A DNA stretch of 64,000 bases from Epinephelus fuscoguttatus (Eukaryota > Chordata > Actinopteri > Perciformes > Serranidae): assembly GCF_011397635.1 (NCBI RefSeq), contig NC_064760.1:32321856-32385855 (forward strand), read 5' to 3'. This document shows, piece by piece, positions 63,601 through 64,000 of this stretch. Both the position numbers and the translations under genes were made by a program. The first letter of the stretch is position 1; the number at the start of each line of letters is the position of its first letter. Below the pieces are notes generated by a model. It was not told the origin of the DNA, searched no databases, and saw nothing but the letters and a program-made list of their open reading frames with translations.

Positions 63601-64000
63601 GCAGAGTGAGCAGATTACATAAGCCTGCCCTACCTCTGTGGGCTCCCTCTCCAATCTCCCTGACATTTAGACAACAAAGGTCACATCTGAAAGTCTAAAT
63701 CTGCACAGACACCAATGCTAATATACTCATACATATACAAAAGAGAGGGAGAGTTTGTAAAAACGGCAGAATATCTCCCTCCAGCAGAGAATCACTTGTT
63801 AAATAAGACTGAACTTAAACTTACTGTACGTGATTTACATGCACAACAGGTACAGATGTAGTTAATCAATATGACTTGCATCATTTTCAGGGCTGTTTTT
63901 CTTGTCAGGCATTTGTACCATTCATTTGTAGCATCAATATTTAGGCTTCAAATAGGTGGTATTTATAGCAGGATCACTGTATTACTGTGTACTGCATTGT

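Noticed and set aside
63365-63698. Frames with long CVCV runs
   Set aside because: Translations of the TG microsatellite.

Overview
This window is vertebrate nuclear DNA, almost certainly from a ray-finned (percomorph-like) teleost. The genes are split into short exons with GT/AG introns, CpG-rich patches mark gene starts, and the introns carry dinucleotide microsatellites and recognisable fish hAT, Harbinger and TTAA-type MITEs plus LINE fragments. There is no bacterial or viral gene organisation. The gene content (moesin, zc4h2, asb12, arhgef9) matches the neighbourhood found on human Xq11-q12, so this is a conserved vertebrate synteny block with compact fish introns.

Layout. Positions 1-11.4 kb (minus strand): a moesin-type ERM gene, complete from near its N-terminus to the acidic linker; its last coding exon (the actin-binding C-terminus) lies beyond the left edge. 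11.4-15.1 kb: intergenic DNA with a Harbinger-like element that carries a Myb/SANT-type reading frame. 15.1-22.9 kb (plus): complete five-exon zc4h2, 224 residues. 23.8-24.7 kb (minus): a three-exon gene for a 237-residue protein that I do not recognise, tail-to-tail with zc4h2. 27.0-30.3 kb (plus): complete three-exon asb12, with a 57-bp minisatellite in its first coding intron. 30.3-36.0 kb: intergenic DNA and probable arhgef9 3' untranslated region. 36.0-59.8 kb (minus): complete ten-exon arhgef9 (collybistin), 517 residues, starting with a 9-base coding piece in a CpG-rich first exon. 59.8-64 kb: its upstream region and non-coding DNA.

The genes do not form an operon or a pathway. Moesin links membrane to cortical actin, Zc4h2 is a zinc-finger protein of neural development, Asb12 is an ankyrin/SOCS-box substrate receptor for a Cullin-5 ubiquitin ligase, and collybistin is a Cdc42 exchange factor at inhibitory synapses. 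What they share is long-conserved linkage. Coordinates of exons were set by matching reading frame, splice sites and the known family proteins, and every exon junction quoted keeps the frame.

I found no clearly new biological system. The items most worth a second look are the unrecognised three-exon gene, the Myb-only Harbinger element with a one-base frame break, the overlapping upstream ATG at the arhgef9 start, the codon-length minisatellite in asb12, and a nested transposon insertion in an arhgef9 intron.
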